Assembly: GCA_902599405.1 (NCBI GenBank)
Contig: CACKFO010000008.1
Location: 1 to 64,000 of the forward strand
Reading direction: 5' to 3'
Length of the DNA stretch: 64,000 bases
Source of the DNA: an uncultured Alphaproteobacteria bacterium
GTDB lineage: Bacteria; Pseudomonadota; Alphaproteobacteria; HIMB59
The position numbers were made by a program, and so were the translations under genes. A model generated the notes under the pieces. The model searched no databases. It saw nothing but the letters and a program-made list of their open reading frames with translations, and had not been told where the DNA came from. Below, piece by piece: positions 38,230 to 47,478 of the stretch (its first letter is position 1; every line of letters starts with the position of its first letter).

Positions 38230-38574
38230 CTAAGATAGTTTTCTACCGTCATTGAGATCAGCTTCATAGTCTAATGGGTCCAAATCATCTAAGCACCCTA
38301 GATTAATACCCATACCGTTTGGATCAGTTCTTCTATTGTGGTGAGTGTATATCCCGCAATGCTTGCAAAAAAAATGTTCAGCTAAATTTAGATTAAATTG
38401 ATATAGAGATAGATCTTCTTTTCCCTTTAAAAGTTTAAAATTAGATTTAGGAACCATTATCATTTTTGCATTTTTTCTAATACAAATGGAGCAATTGCAT
38501 TGCATTATTTTTTCAAGATCAGAATCAATTTCAAACTCAATAGCTTTACAGTGACACGAACCTTTATGAAGCAC
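38230..38574 (-). CDS. GFA/CENP-V domain zinc protein
   Basis: 114 aa, GTG start. The GFA (glutathione-dependent formaldehyde-activating-like) domain has two zinc-type Cys clusters: SCHCKAIEFEI and QCNCSICIRK, plus the late HFFCKHCGIYTHH. Members bind zinc and some act on glutathione-adduct aldehydes, but most are uncharacterised. It overlaps the alpha/beta hydrolase stop by 11 bases, so it is the last gene of the metY operon. Confidence 0.8.
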   Translation of the reverse strand: MLHKGSCHCKAIEFEIDSDLEKIMQCNCSICIRKNAKMIMVPKSNFKLLKGKEDLSLYQFNLNLAEHFFCKHCGIYTHHNRRTDPNGMGINLGCLDDLDPLDYEADLNDGRKLS

Positions 38575-39373
38575 GGCTATTTTCTTTAAAGAAATTTTTT
38601 AAAATATTTTTAGTTTCACTCGCCGTTTCTAAAATTGACATATGACCAGACTCTTCTAAAACGACTGTTTTTGACCCCTCTATATTTGAAGCTAATTCTA
38701 GACCCACTTTTTTAGGAGTCATTTTATCATGTTTGCCTACAATACATAAAGTTGGGTGTTTAATACTTTTAGCAGCAGCTTCACCATTAGTGTATTTATC
38801 ACAAGCATTGAAGTCTGCACCAAGAGTTCCGTCATTATTTGAAGATACTAGCTGACCACCCATACCTAAATGGCTTAATCCTGGAACAGGATGGCCACCT
38901 TTATGGCCTAAAGGTCCATGCACCCAATCCATCATAAGATCAACTGCTTTTTGATCTTTATTTAATGCTAAGTCTAAAAGTTCAGTGTTCATCTTCATTG
39001 ACATAGATCCATTGATTAGTGCAAGTAAATCTAATTTCTCAGGATGTCTTTGTGCAAATTCTAATCCCACCAAACATCCCTGTGAATGACCAACGTACGA
39101 GGTTTTATCAATACCCAAAGATGTTAATAGGTCTGCAACCCAATCAGCCATCTCCTCTATAGTTTTTAATGGTGGTCCTTCTGAGTCACCATGGCCGGGT
39201 AGATCTACTGCAATTGTATTGTAACCATGAAATGCAAAGTATCTTGTTTGAAGCACCCATGTGACATGGCTCAGACCACTACCATGAACAAATACAATCG
39301 AGGGTTGATTTTTATCTATTTCTCTTCCACTAGATGTGTAATATGCCTCTTTTCCGTTAACTTTAAGCTTCAT
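38564..39373 (-). CDS. alpha/beta hydrolase
   Basis: 269 aa. The oxyanion region VHGSGLSHVTW, the DLPGHGDSEGP turn, the nucleophile elbow VGHSQGCLVGLEFA (Ser about residue 97), the acidic position in IVGKHDKMTP and the catalytic His in ESGHMSILE are visible, so the triad looks complete. The substrate is unknown; the family includes esterases, lactonases and haloperoxidase-like enzymes. It overlaps metY by 4 bases (ATGA) and GFA by 11, suggesting a shared role in sulfur or aldehyde metabolism, which is inference. Confidence 0.83.
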   Translation of the reverse strand: MKLKVNGKEAYYTSSGREIDKNQPSIVFVHGSGLSHVTWVLQTRYFAFHGYNTIAVDLPGHGDSEGPPLKTIEEMADWVADLLTSLGIDKTSYVGHSQGCLVGLEFAQRHPEKLDLLALINGSMSMKMNTELLDLALNKDQKAVDLMMDWVHGPLGHKGGHPVPGLSHLGMGGQLVSSNNDGTLGADFNACDKYTNGEAAAKSIKHPTLCIVGKHDKMTPKKVGLELASNIEGSKTVVLEESGHMSILETASETKNILKNFFKENSRAS

Positions 39374-40683
39374 TTAGAAGCTACAAGTCTTGGCTTTTGA
39401 GATGCTCTGAAACCATTTTCAAAGTCATTAATAATGTCATCCATATCTTCCAAGCCAACAGAAAAACGTATCATATCTTCAGTTAAACCTGCCAACTCTA
39501 ATGATTTTTTATCCATTTGAGAGTGAGTTGCAGATGCTGGGTGAATAACTAGTGATTTTGCGTCGCCAACGTTAGCTAAATGTGATGTTAGTTTTAGAGA
39601 GTTTATAAATGCGTGACCAGCTTCTTTGCCCCCCTTAATTCCAAACGCTATCATTGAGCCAGCGCCCTTGGGCATTAATTTTGCAGCAACTTTATGGTCA
39701 GGGTGATCCGGTAAGCTTGGATGATTTACCCAAGAAACACTTGGGTTGTTACTTAAATAATCAACCATTATTTTAGTATTGGATAAATGCTTTTCCATTC
39801 TCACTGAAAGAGTTTCTATTCCTATTAAAATATTAAATGCGTTTGTTGGACTCATACATGGACCAAAGTCTCTCATGCCCTCTGCCCTTGCTCTCATAGT
39901 AAATGCTGCTGGACCAAATTCTTCTGCAAAAGAAAGACCGTGATAACCATCATATGGTTCAGTCATCGTTGGAAACTTATCTCCCTTAGTCCAATCAAAG
40001 TCACCCTTTTCAACAATGATACCACCCATAGAAGTGCCATGACCTGCCATCCATTTTGTTAGAGAGTGTGTGATTATATCTGCACCTAATTCAAAGAGAT
40101 TACACAAATATGGTGTATTGAATGTTCCATCGACCATTAAAGGAATACCAGCGTCTTTAGCTATTTTGGAAATTTCAGGTAAATCCATAATTTCTATTCC
40201 AGGATTACCAATCAACTCACCCCATATACATTTTGTATTTGGTTGAATTGCTTTTTTAAAACCCTCAGTGTCTCTAGGCTTAACAAAAGTTGTTTCAATG
40301 CCAAATCTTTTTAAAGTTAGTCTCAGTAAGTTAAAAGATCCACCATACAATTGCGATGAGGAAACAATATGATCTCCTGCGCTACAAATATTTAAAAGAG
40401 CTAGCATCATTGCACTCATACCAGAGGCAGTAGCTAAAGCAGCAGAGCCACCCTCTAAAGCTGCAACTCTTTCTTCAAGAACAGATATAGTTGGGTTAGA
40501 TATTCTGCTATAGATATGTCCACCCTCCTCTAGATTAAATAAAGCAGCTGCGTGATCTGCGTCTTGGAACAAGTATGATGTTGTTTGATAAATTGGAACG
40601 GCACGGGAGCCAAAATTTTTATCTGGCTGATGCCCACTATGTAAGGTTTTAGTGTTAAATTTGTATGTTTTTGGATCGGTCAT
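39370..40683 (-). CDS. metY: O-acetylhomoserine/O-succinylhomoserine sulfhydrylase-type Cys/Met PLP enzyme
   Basis: 437 aa from the ATG at 40683; an in-frame ATG at 40698 would add five residues. It condenses an acylated homoserine with sulfide (or another thiol) to homocysteine or a related product. TLHSGHQPD, SRAVPIYQTTSYLF, YSRISNPT, ALEGGSAALATASGMSA, and the PLP Lys in HSLTKWMAGHG are family signatures. The length of about 430 aa fits the MetY branch more than MetB/MetC. First gene of metY-hydrolase-GFA; a hairpin precedes it. Confidence 0.86.
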   Translation of the reverse strand: MTDPKTYKFNTKTLHSGHQPDKNFGSRAVPIYQTTSYLFQDADHAAALFNLEEGGHIYSRISNPTISVLEERVAALEGGSAALATASGMSAMMLALLNICSAGDHIVSSSQLYGGSFNLLRLTLKRFGIETTFVKPRDTEGFKKAIQPNTKCIWGELIGNPGIEIMDLPEISKIAKDAGIPLMVDGTFNTPYLCNLFELGADIITHSLTKWMAGHGTSMGGIIVEKGDFDWTKGDKFPTMTEPYDGYHGLSFAEEFGPAAFTMRARAEGMRDFGPCMSPTNAFNILIGIETLSVRMEKHLSNTKIMVDYLSNNPSVSWVNHPSLPDHPDHKVAAKLMPKGAGSMIAFGIKGGKEAGHAFINSLKLTSHLANVGDAKSLVIHPASATHSQMDKKSLELAGLTEDMIRFSVGLEDMDDIINDFENGFRASQKPRLVASK

Positions 40684-40744
40684 ATCAAAATATAACATAG
40701 ATTTTTTAATGAAAGTAATAGAAAAAAAGTCTCAGTTTTAAGGT

Positions 40745-40763
40745 TTATGTCGAAAAGACATAA
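40745..40763 (-). promoter_or_regulatory. hairpin between the phosphorylase stop and metY
   Basis: A perfect 7-bp stem (TTATGTC / GACATAA) with a 5-base loop lies eight bases after the GH13 gene stop and 62 bases before the metY start codon. On the minus strand a T-run follows only after about 20 bases. It may be a weak terminator or part of the metY leader. I could not match it to a known SAM riboswitch. Confidence 0.4.
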
Positions 40764-40770
40764 TCTTTAA

Positions 40771-42525
40771 TTAGTAATTTGTAATCCACATAGTTTGATA
40801 GGCCTTTAGAGTAATTGTTGATTTGATATCAATAATTATCTCATTAGAGATTAAATCCCACCATTCATTTGATGCTATTAGATTTAATTCTGACAAATCT
40901 AAATATTGAAACACATTAGTTACATTGCTTACACAAAAAATTGATTGCCTTTTGTCATGACTTTGTCTCCAAAAACCAAAAAAGTTCTTACCTAAATTAA
41001 ATGTAAATTGTGTAGCATTTGGATGAAATGCAGATTGGTTTTTTCTAATTTCAATTATTTTTGATAATTGATTATATATTTTTGAATTGAAACTATCAGT
41101 ATTTGCAAGTAACCCATCAATTTCATCATACTTCCAAGTTCTTCTATTTATAGATCTATGATTTTTTGTTTGCTCTAGCTTTTCATAGTCATTTGTAGAG
41201 CCCAAAATACTATGTATGTAAAATGCTGGTATGCCCTCAAGTCCTAGCATTATTGCATGGCAACAAATAAATCTTTCAATTTGCAAATGATCGCTTCCTT
41301 GAAATGTTCCTTTCATAGCATCAATGAGTGAGATATTTATTTCATAAACAGTCTCGGTGTTATCTGTTTTTCTTCTTTTGGTAGTTTTTGCTCCAAAATC
41401 GGTCATGATATCTACTAAGTTATTTCTTTCTTTTTCTGTTAAAATTCCCTCTGTCGGTCTCAGGCCAATACCATCATGAGAGGCTATGAAATTGAAATAA
41501 GATGTATGATCTTTTGCAGGAGGCATGCCCATAGACCATTTACGAAGAGCTGTGCTATCTCCCATCACAAGAGTCCACAGTAGCAAGGGTGGTAGAGCAA
41601 AGTTGTATACAGCATTTGCTTCATCGTTTTCACCGAAATAACTTAGATTTTCTAAATTAGGTAAATTTGTTTCAGTTATAAGTAAAGTATTTTTACTAAA
41701 AGCATTGAGAAGTGTTCTCATTAATTTCACAACTTCATGAGTCTGTGGTAAATTTAGACAGTTGGTGTCATGTTCTTTCCAAAGGAATGCAATGGCATCT
41801 AACCTGAATACTCTAACACCATTTTTAAGATATAAATGAATTAACTTTATGAAGAAAAATAAAACCTCAGGATTTTTAAAATTAAAGTCAACTTGATCGT
41901 GGCTAAAAGTACACCATAAATAATAAATTTCTTTATTAATTTCAAATTCTTTAAAAAGATCTGAGCTTCTAGGCCGAACAACTTGGTCATAACCTTGTTT
42001 ATTTTTAAGTTTTATAAAAAAATTTTGTGTTTCAGCTTTATTCTCAATAAAAGATTTAAAATATTTACTTTCTACAGATGCATGATTGATAACTATGTCG
42101 CTCATTATCCTAAAATTATTTGATAGTGATTTAATATCTTTCCAATCACCTAAATCAGACCTTACTTCTTCATAATCAATTATAGAAAATCCATCATCTG
42201 AACTGTATGGAAAAAAAGGTAGAATGTGTAAATTGTTGAATTGTTTTTTACAATACTTGTCTAAGAACTTACTTAAAGTTTTTAATTTATTATTTTTTTC
42301 TTCATATATTGAGTCACCATACGTAATTAAGAAAACATCTTTTTGAGACCAATTAGGCTCAGAAATACCTAGGTCTTTATTTTGAAATAAATCAAGAACT
42401 CTATTAATTAATTTCAAAATTTCATTTTGATCTAATATATCCTTATAAATTATTTGAAAATGTATGTTTAGATTATTTTTTAATTCTTCTTGCACTTTAG
42501 GTGTTATCTTCCATGACAGCATCAT
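40771..42525 (-). CDS. GH13 sucrose-phosphorylase-like enzyme, probable glucosylglycerate phosphorylase
   Basis: 584 aa. GH13_18-type phosphorylase: catalytic nucleophile Asp in VFRLDAIAFLWKE (D243), acid/base Glu in LLITETNLPN (E285) and transition-state Asp in ASHDGIGLRP (D351). Relatives split sucrose, glucosylglycerol or glucosylglycerate with phosphate to give glucose-1-phosphate. The adjacent synthase, phosphatase and glycerate kinase point to glucosylglycerate as the substrate, releasing glycerate. It overlaps gpgS by 29 bases, the last gene of the run. Sequence alone cannot rule out sucrose. Confidence 0.82.
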   Translation of the reverse strand: MMLSWKITPKVQEELKNNLNIHFQIIYKDILDQNEILKLINRVLDLFQNKDLGISEPNWSQKDVFLITYGDSIYEEKNNKLKTLSKFLDKYCKKQFNNLHILPFFPYSSDDGFSIIDYEEVRSDLGDWKDIKSLSNNFRIMSDIVINHASVESKYFKSFIENKAETQNFFIKLKNKQGYDQVVRPRSSDLFKEFEINKEIYYLWCTFSHDQVDFNFKNPEVLFFFIKLIHLYLKNGVRVFRLDAIAFLWKEHDTNCLNLPQTHEVVKLMRTLLNAFSKNTLLITETNLPNLENLSYFGENDEANAVYNFALPPLLLWTLVMGDSTALRKWSMGMPPAKDHTSYFNFIASHDGIGLRPTEGILTEKERNNLVDIMTDFGAKTTKRRKTDNTETVYEINISLIDAMKGTFQGSDHLQIERFICCHAIMLGLEGIPAFYIHSILGSTNDYEKLEQTKNHRSINRRTWKYDEIDGLLANTDSFNSKIYNQLSKIIEIRKNQSAFHPNATQFTFNLGKNFFGFWRQSHDKRQSIFCVSNVTNVFQYLDLSELNLIASNEWWDLISNEIIIDIKSTITLKAYQTMWITNY

Positions 42526-43708
42526 TAAAAGATTTTAAAATAGTTGGGTCAGCACTATCAACTCTTCTCCAAGTTGGTATATTTGGATTTTCACTTGGTG
42601 AGTCTAGAAATATTTTTCCTGCTTCGATAATATTTTGAGCAAAGAGCTCAACCATTTCCTCTTCTTTGTGGACATCGAAGTTTAATCCATTCATTTCTGC
42701 ATCTGTTTTATAAATCTGAACCATATCTAGCGCTAATCGATAGTATGTTGCTTTTAGTGTTCTAAACTTCTCATTAGAAAATACATGACCTTGTGTAGCT
42801 AATTTTCTAAATAAAGCTTTAGAAATATCTATGGTCATTTTAGATAAACCCTTTTGCCGATTATTTTTTGAGACCTCTTGATGTTTATGTTCATAGGTAT
42901 CTGCTATATCAACTTGGCAAATTTTATTATTAGCAAAGTTCCTATACATTTCAGATAGTATTCCTATCTCTAGGCCCCAATCATGTGGAATTCTTATGTC
43001 ATTCAATAAATTATATTTAAATGAAAATTCACCAGCCAGAGGATATTTGAATATATCTAAGAAATTTAAATATTCATTAAATCCAACCATTTTCTGTAAG
43101 GATTTAACTAAAGGTGTAACTAGTAACCTTGTCACTCTTCCATTCATAGATTTTTGAGCAACCCTAGGATAAAAACCCTTACAAAAATCAAATGAAAATT
43201 TTGGATTAGCAACAGGGTAAAATAGTTTTGCTACTAAATTTTTATCATAGGTGACTATATCACAATCATGCATTGCAACAGATCCCGATTCTTTTAGAGA
43301 AATTACAAATCCCATGCAGTACCAAATATTTCTTCCTTTCCCCTTTTCAGCAGGAGCAAGGTCCATTTTAGATAAATTTTGATCTATTTTTTTTAATTTA
43401 GGTCCATCATTCCAAAGAATGTATTTTTTTTGAGGTAGTACTGAAAAAAATTTTTTAGCTTTTATAAAATCTTGTTTATTGGCTTGATCTAAACCAATAA
43501 CAATATTTTTTATGTATTTAACTTTTTTTAAAGTATTCACAATATATGTTAAAGCTGGCTTTTCTAATTCTGAATACAAAGAAGGAAGTATTAAAGTCAT
43601 GGGTGAGACTTTTGAAAATTCTAAAAGTTCTTTTTCTATTTCCTCTATAGGTTTCGAATTAAAATTATGAAGAGTAGCTATTACGCCATTTTGATGAAAG
43701 TCAGGCAT
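42497..43708 (-). CDS. gpgS: glucosyl-3-phosphoglycerate synthase (GT81)
   Basis: 403 aa, close to the length of characterised GpgS. It transfers glucose from NDP-glucose to 3-phosphoglycerate. The start ADFHQNG-like DFHQNGVIATLHNF, the nucleotide/metal-binding acidic motif in AMHDCDIVTYD (D148, D150), KGFYPRVA, and the PLAGEFSF and IPHDWGLEIGIL segments are characteristic of GpgS/MpgS GT81. First-step enzyme for glucosylglycerate synthesis. It lies two bases from the phosphatase and overlaps the phosphorylase. Confidence 0.86.
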   Translation of the reverse strand: MPDFHQNGVIATLHNFNSKPIEEIEKELLEFSKVSPMTLILPSLYSELEKPALTYIVNTLKKVKYIKNIVIGLDQANKQDFIKAKKFFSVLPQKKYILWNDGPKLKKIDQNLSKMDLAPAEKGKGRNIWYCMGFVISLKESGSVAMHDCDIVTYDKNLVAKLFYPVANPKFSFDFCKGFYPRVAQKSMNGRVTRLLVTPLVKSLQKMVGFNEYLNFLDIFKYPLAGEFSFKYNLLNDIRIPHDWGLEIGILSEMYRNFANNKICQVDIADTYEHKHQEVSKNNRQKGLSKMTIDISKALFRKLATQGHVFSNEKFRTLKATYYRLALDMVQIYKTDAEMNGLNFDVHKEEEMVELFAQNIIEAGKIFLDSPSENPNIPTWRRVDSADPTILKSFNDAVMEDNT

Positions 43709-43710
43709 GG

Positions 43711-44544
43711 TTAAAAAATCTTATTATCTAATGTTTTATTTAATTTATACAGAACTTGACTCCAACCGTCAGGTGCTAACTTAGATGATTTAAAAACATT
43801 TTTTTTATTAGAACGCAATTTTGGATATGCACCAGAAGAATTTTTAATTAGGCAGGAGTATTTGCAAGAATTTAACATGTCAATATCATTTCTACTATCA
43901 CCCAAAGCAATAGTATTCCTTGAGTATTTATCACGAAATTGAATATCATAAACATGAGATATTAGCTTTTTAGCTATTCTTTTGTTGCATATAGAAGAAA
44001 TTTGTATGAACCTACTACCTTTTATTAAAATTCCGTCTTTTTCAAATTTAAGCTCTTTTTTGAATAATTTTAAGTTTGTTAGATTATCGTCCCAAAGAAT
44101 AATTTGACTTGCCTCACGATCCAACATCATATTTGTATTACTCAAATTCGTGTATCTTTTTAAAATAATTGATGAAAGATCTTGAGCAATTAAAAAATTA
44201 TATTTTTTTTGTTTCTTTTTTAAAAATTGATGCCAAATCTTTGAAGATAATTTGGCAATTCTTACTTTCCAATATTTTTCAAAAGATGATGAGTTTTTAA
44301 TTTTATTAAATCTTATTTTAGGGAAATATATAACAGCACCATTTTCAGTACTAAAGGGCATATTTGATAATTTCAATTCTTTAAGTAATTTTTTACATTC
44401 ACTGTATGTTTTACTAGTATTAAAAATAATTTCATTTTTGTTATTGATAATTGTAGATATCGTTTTCTTATTAGCTCCAAAGGAATAATTTTCATGATCA
44501 AGTAAAGTTCCATCAAGATCAGTAAAAATAAGATATCTTTTCAT
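43711..44544 (-). CDS. glucosyl-/mannosyl-3-phosphoglycerate phosphatase (HAD-IIB)
   Basis: 277 aa HAD-superfamily type IIB phosphatase. The nucleophile motif is IFTDLDGTLLDHENY (D9, D11), with FNTSKTYSEC, PFSTENGAVIYFP and the closing LGDSRNDIDML. The MpgP/GpgP family dephosphorylates glucosyl- or mannosyl-3-phosphoglycerate to the free solute. Position between GpgS and glycerate kinase supports the glucosyl substrate. It overlaps the kinase stop by 4 bases (ATGA). Confidence 0.84.
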   Translation of the reverse strand: MKRYLIFTDLDGTLLDHENYSFGANKKTISTIINNKNEIIFNTSKTYSECKKLLKELKLSNMPFSTENGAVIYFPKIRFNKIKNSSSFEKYWKVRIAKLSSKIWHQFLKKKQKKYNFLIAQDLSSIILKRYTNLSNTNMMLDREASQIILWDDNLTNLKLFKKELKFEKDGILIKGSRFIQISSICNKRIAKKLISHVYDIQFRDKYSRNTIALGDSRNDIDMLNSCKYSCLIKNSSGAYPKLRSNKKNVFKSSKLAPDGWSQVLYKLNKTLDNKIF

Positions 44545-45395
44545 TTGTATGTAATTTTTTTAATTGATTGATTTTTATCTAAAGTTATTAAAACATTACA
44601 ATAACTTGGTGTTTTTAATGACATCCATTTAGATAATTTTTCATAATATTTGATAAATTGATGGAGTTTTTTTTTTAGATGAATACTACTCTTTAATGAT
44701 CGGAGATCTAATTCTTGTTTATATTTCCAATCAATTACAAATTCCCAATCTGGTAATTTAATAAATAAATAATAATTGAATTTTTTAAAAAGTTTTTGGT
44801 AATCAGTTAAGGCACTATTATAAGCAGTTCTCCAAATTAAATTTGAGTCATTCTTTTTTTCTAAATCATTAATGTTCATTTTTAAATATTTCAAGTCGAT
44901 TGGTTTTGAGCCAACACACCAACCCTCTAAAATTAGCAAATCTACTTTACTAATTTTTCTTTTATAATTTTTTTTGTTGTCAGTTACTTTATCAAATACA
45001 GGAACATAGACTGGAAATTCCTTTTTCATTAAATTATTTGTTACTTTATAGAGTAATTTTAAATTGTGAGTACCGGGTACACCTCTAGTTTCAAATAAAT
45101 CTGTGTTGAATTTTCTTGCCAATCGTTTTCTTTGAAAAGATGATAGATAAAAATCGTCAATACTTAATATAACAACATTCTTTGAGTAAAATTTCAGAAA
45201 AAATTTTTTAATTAGAACTGATAAAGTAGACTTGCCTGAACCCTGGGAACCTGCAATCATAAGTGTTTTCTTATGTTTTAAATGAGATAATAATTTAAGG
45301 TAATGATCTTTTATTTCCTTTTGACTAACTTTCTTACCTGTTAATCTTATCAGTGTATCTTGTGTAAATTTTAGTTTAGCTGTAATTTCTGACAT
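44541..45395 (-). CDS. D-glycerate 3-kinase (plant GLYK-like P-loop type)
   Basis: 284 aa. The P-loop AGSQGSGKST (about residues 48-57), VVILSIDDFYLSSFQRKRLA, and FETRGVPGTHNLKLL are the conserved core of the GLYK/YGGX kinase family, which makes 3-phosphoglycerate from D-glycerate. In this operon it would recycle glycerate freed by the phosphorylase. ATGA overlap with the phosphatase. Its start lies 102 bases downstream of the ABC permease stop, so it may have its own promoter. Confidence 0.86.
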   Translation of the reverse strand: MSEITAKLKFTQDTLIRLTGKKVSQKEIKDHYLKLLSHLKHKKTLMIAGSQGSGKSTLSVLIKKFFLKFYSKNVVILSIDDFYLSSFQRKRLARKFNTDLFETRGVPGTHNLKLLYKVTNNLMKKEFPVYVPVFDKVTDNKKNYKRKISKVDLLILEGWCVGSKPIDLKYLKMNINDLEKKNDSNLIWRTAYNSALTDYQKLFKKFNYYLFIKLPDWEFVIDWKYKQELDLRSLKSSIHLKKKLHQFIKYYEKLSKWMSLKTPSYCNVLITLDKNQSIKKITYK

Positions 45396-45497
45396 TTATA
45401 ATGGATATTATTTTAGAGGATTTTTTACTAAAATTACATGTATCAGATAAAGTAAAAATAATCTTATATTTCGTTTAAAAAATTTATGTAACTTTAA

Positions 45498-46379
45498 TTA
45501 ACCTTTTACAGCTCCAGCTGTTAGACCACTTATTAATTGTTTTTGAAAAAACCATATAATCATAAATAAAGGAGCTGTCGCAGAAACAACACTTGATACT
45601 GCCCACATATAATTTCCACCGTACTCTACTGTGCCGAGATAAGCATTAATTTTAGGCACCATCGTATAATTATGCTGATTAAGTAACAATGCGGTGACTG
45701 TAAAATCGTTATACGCCAACATCATACTAAATAAACCTGCGGTAACCACTCCAGGCCACATTACTGGCATAATAATATATCTGAATGCTTGAAAATATGA
45801 GCAACCATCAATCAAAGCACTTTCATCTAATTCTTTTGGTACAGTTTTAAAAAAAGAGTACAGCAACCAAAGAGTAAATGGTTGGTTTATGGCTACCAAA
45901 ACAATTATTGTAGTAGGAAGTATTCCCCATATATTTAATTGGAAAAAAGGAAATAAGTAGCCCGATACTAAAGTAATGTGTGGCATAGCTCTGAAAACCA
46001 AAGCTATAATTAGAATATAAAAAGTATATTTAAATGTTGATCTAGACAAAGCATAAGCACCTAAAGTTCCAAGAAATAATGAAATTGATACTACTGATAC
46101 AGTTACAATCATTGTATTCATAGTGGCTCTTCCAAATTCGCCTTCTGTCCATGACTCTAAATATGCTTTTATTGTTGTGGTGGCGCCTGTTTCAATCAAA
46201 GTATTAAAACCACTTAAAGCATATGTCCAATCAGCTCTCGAGAAAAAATCTGCTTTTACTTTAAAAGAACCCCAAAGTGTCCAAATAAAAGGAAAAATTG
46301 ATATAGTAAGCCAAAACAATATAAAGATACTATTTACAATTATTATCTGTTTCGAATATTTATTAATTGTTTGATTCAT
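45498..46379 (-). CDS. carbohydrate ABC transporter permease, MalG/AglG type
   Basis: 293 aa with six membrane segments. The EAA-type loop, which docks the ATPase, is the conserved ELDESALIDGCSYFQAFRYIIMPVMWP block. It is the second of two CUT1-family permeases and begins at the base after its partner's stop. Together they form the channel for the binding protein at 47479. The AglG/MalG branch handles alpha-glucosides or maltose-like sugars; which one is inference. Confidence 0.88.
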   Translation of the reverse strand: MNQTINKYSKQIIIVNSIFILFWLTISIFPFIWTLWGSFKVKADFFSRADWTYALSGFNTLIETGATTTIKAYLESWTEGEFGRATMNTMIVTVSVVSISLFLGTLGAYALSRSTFKYTFYILIIALVFRAMPHITLVSGYLFPFFQLNIWGILPTTIIVLVAINQPFTLWLLYSFFKTVPKELDESALIDGCSYFQAFRYIIMPVMWPGVVTAGLFSMMLAYNDFTVTALLLNQHNYTMVPKINAYLGTVEYGGNYMWAVSSVVSATAPLFMIIWFFQKQLISGLTAGAVKG

Positions 46380-47408
46380 TTATCTTTCAGTTTTGAATTC
46401 TTTCCAAGTTCTAATTAGTACTGGGGTTAGTAAAAAAGCTATCCCTAATATAGTTAACATTGACGTAGCACCAGCAGAACCAAAAAGCATTTTATTTTCA
46501 TTTCTTAAGTCTTGATAAATCATCCATGATAATGATTGAGCTACACCCTCAGCAGAAAAACCAATAATAGGTTCGAATACTCTAAAATTATCCATTAAAC
46601 AGATTAGCATTATGAAAGTAGCCACAGGGTATAGATGAGGAATAACAATAAAACGAACGCGTTCAAATCTTGTTGCGCCATCAATGTAGGCTGCTTCTAA
46701 AGGATCTTGTGGGACCGTCTGTAAGGCTGCATAAAAAACAACAAATGCAAATGGAGTATTATGCCATATTCCATAAATAATCAGGGTTATCCATGTTAAA
46801 TTACTCGAGGCTTTTAAAGACAGATTAGGGTCATCAAAAAGAATTTGGATGCTAGCTCCAATTATTCCTTGGGAGTCAATCATCCAAAACAATACTAAAG
46901 AACCAATTAAAGGTGTTACAATCATTGGTAAAATTGTACCAAATACAATTAGACCTTTTAGATTCTTTGCTAAAGTATTAACACTTAATGCTACTATAAA
47001 ACCTAATACTATCACTGGTGGAGTAACAGCAAAACAAAATGTTAGTGTAAATAATAATGCTTTATAAAAAGGAAGATTTAAAACAATATCTTTGAATTCA
47101 CCTATTGATGTCTTGTTATCCCATGCCTCTCTTATTTCATCAAAAGCTAAGTGATTTCTATCAGTATAAGTGCCAAAGCCATTAAATCTTCCTAATGGAT
47201 TTTCAGCCTCTATTTTTTCTGTAGCCTCTACATCTACTCTAACATTTGTAGTGCACCCAAATGGATCACAATTTTCCACCTCCATAAGAACCTGTTCATT
47301 TTCAATATGAAGGGATTGAAAGAAACTAGAAACAATTGGTAAACCTATAAACAAAATCATTGCCAGAGCTGTAGGTAAAATAAACCAAATGAAAGTTCTG
47401 TGAGGCAT
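46380..47408 (-). CDS. carbohydrate ABC transporter permease, MalF/AglF type
   Basis: 342 aa. Segment order: an N-terminal helix (about residues 10-28), a long extracytoplasmic insert of about 85 residues with two Cys (VENCDPFGCTTNV), then five helices. The ATPase-docking loop is DPLEAAYIDGATRFERVRFIVIPHLYP. The Cys pair in the insert may form a disulfide. It lies 70 bases downstream of the binding-protein gene and directly abuts the MalG-like partner. Confidence 0.87.
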   Translation of the reverse strand: MPHRTFIWFILPTALAMILFIGLPIVSSFFQSLHIENEQVLMEVENCDPFGCTTNVRVDVEATEKIEAENPLGRFNGFGTYTDRNHLAFDEIREAWDNKTSIGEFKDIVLNLPFYKALLFTLTFCFAVTPPVIVLGFIVALSVNTLAKNLKGLIVFGTILPMIVTPLIGSLVLFWMIDSQGIIGASIQILFDDPNLSLKASSNLTWITLIIYGIWHNTPFAFVVFYAALQTVPQDPLEAAYIDGATRFERVRFIVIPHLYPVATFIMLICLMDNFRVFEPIIGFSAEGVAQSLSWMIYQDLRNENKMLFGSAGATSMLTILGIAFLLTPVLIRTWKEFKTER

Positions 47409-47478
47409 TATATTTTTTTTGTAAGAAAGTGTGGAACTTTACTAAGATCCACACTTAATAGAATTTATTAGCTTTGGA

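Noticed and set aside
40699-40770. SAM riboswitch in front of metY
   Set aside because: SAM-II/SAM-V riboswitches occur upstream of metY in related marine bacteria, but only a simple 7-bp hairpin with a 5-base loop is visible and I could not match the conserved pseudoknot segments.
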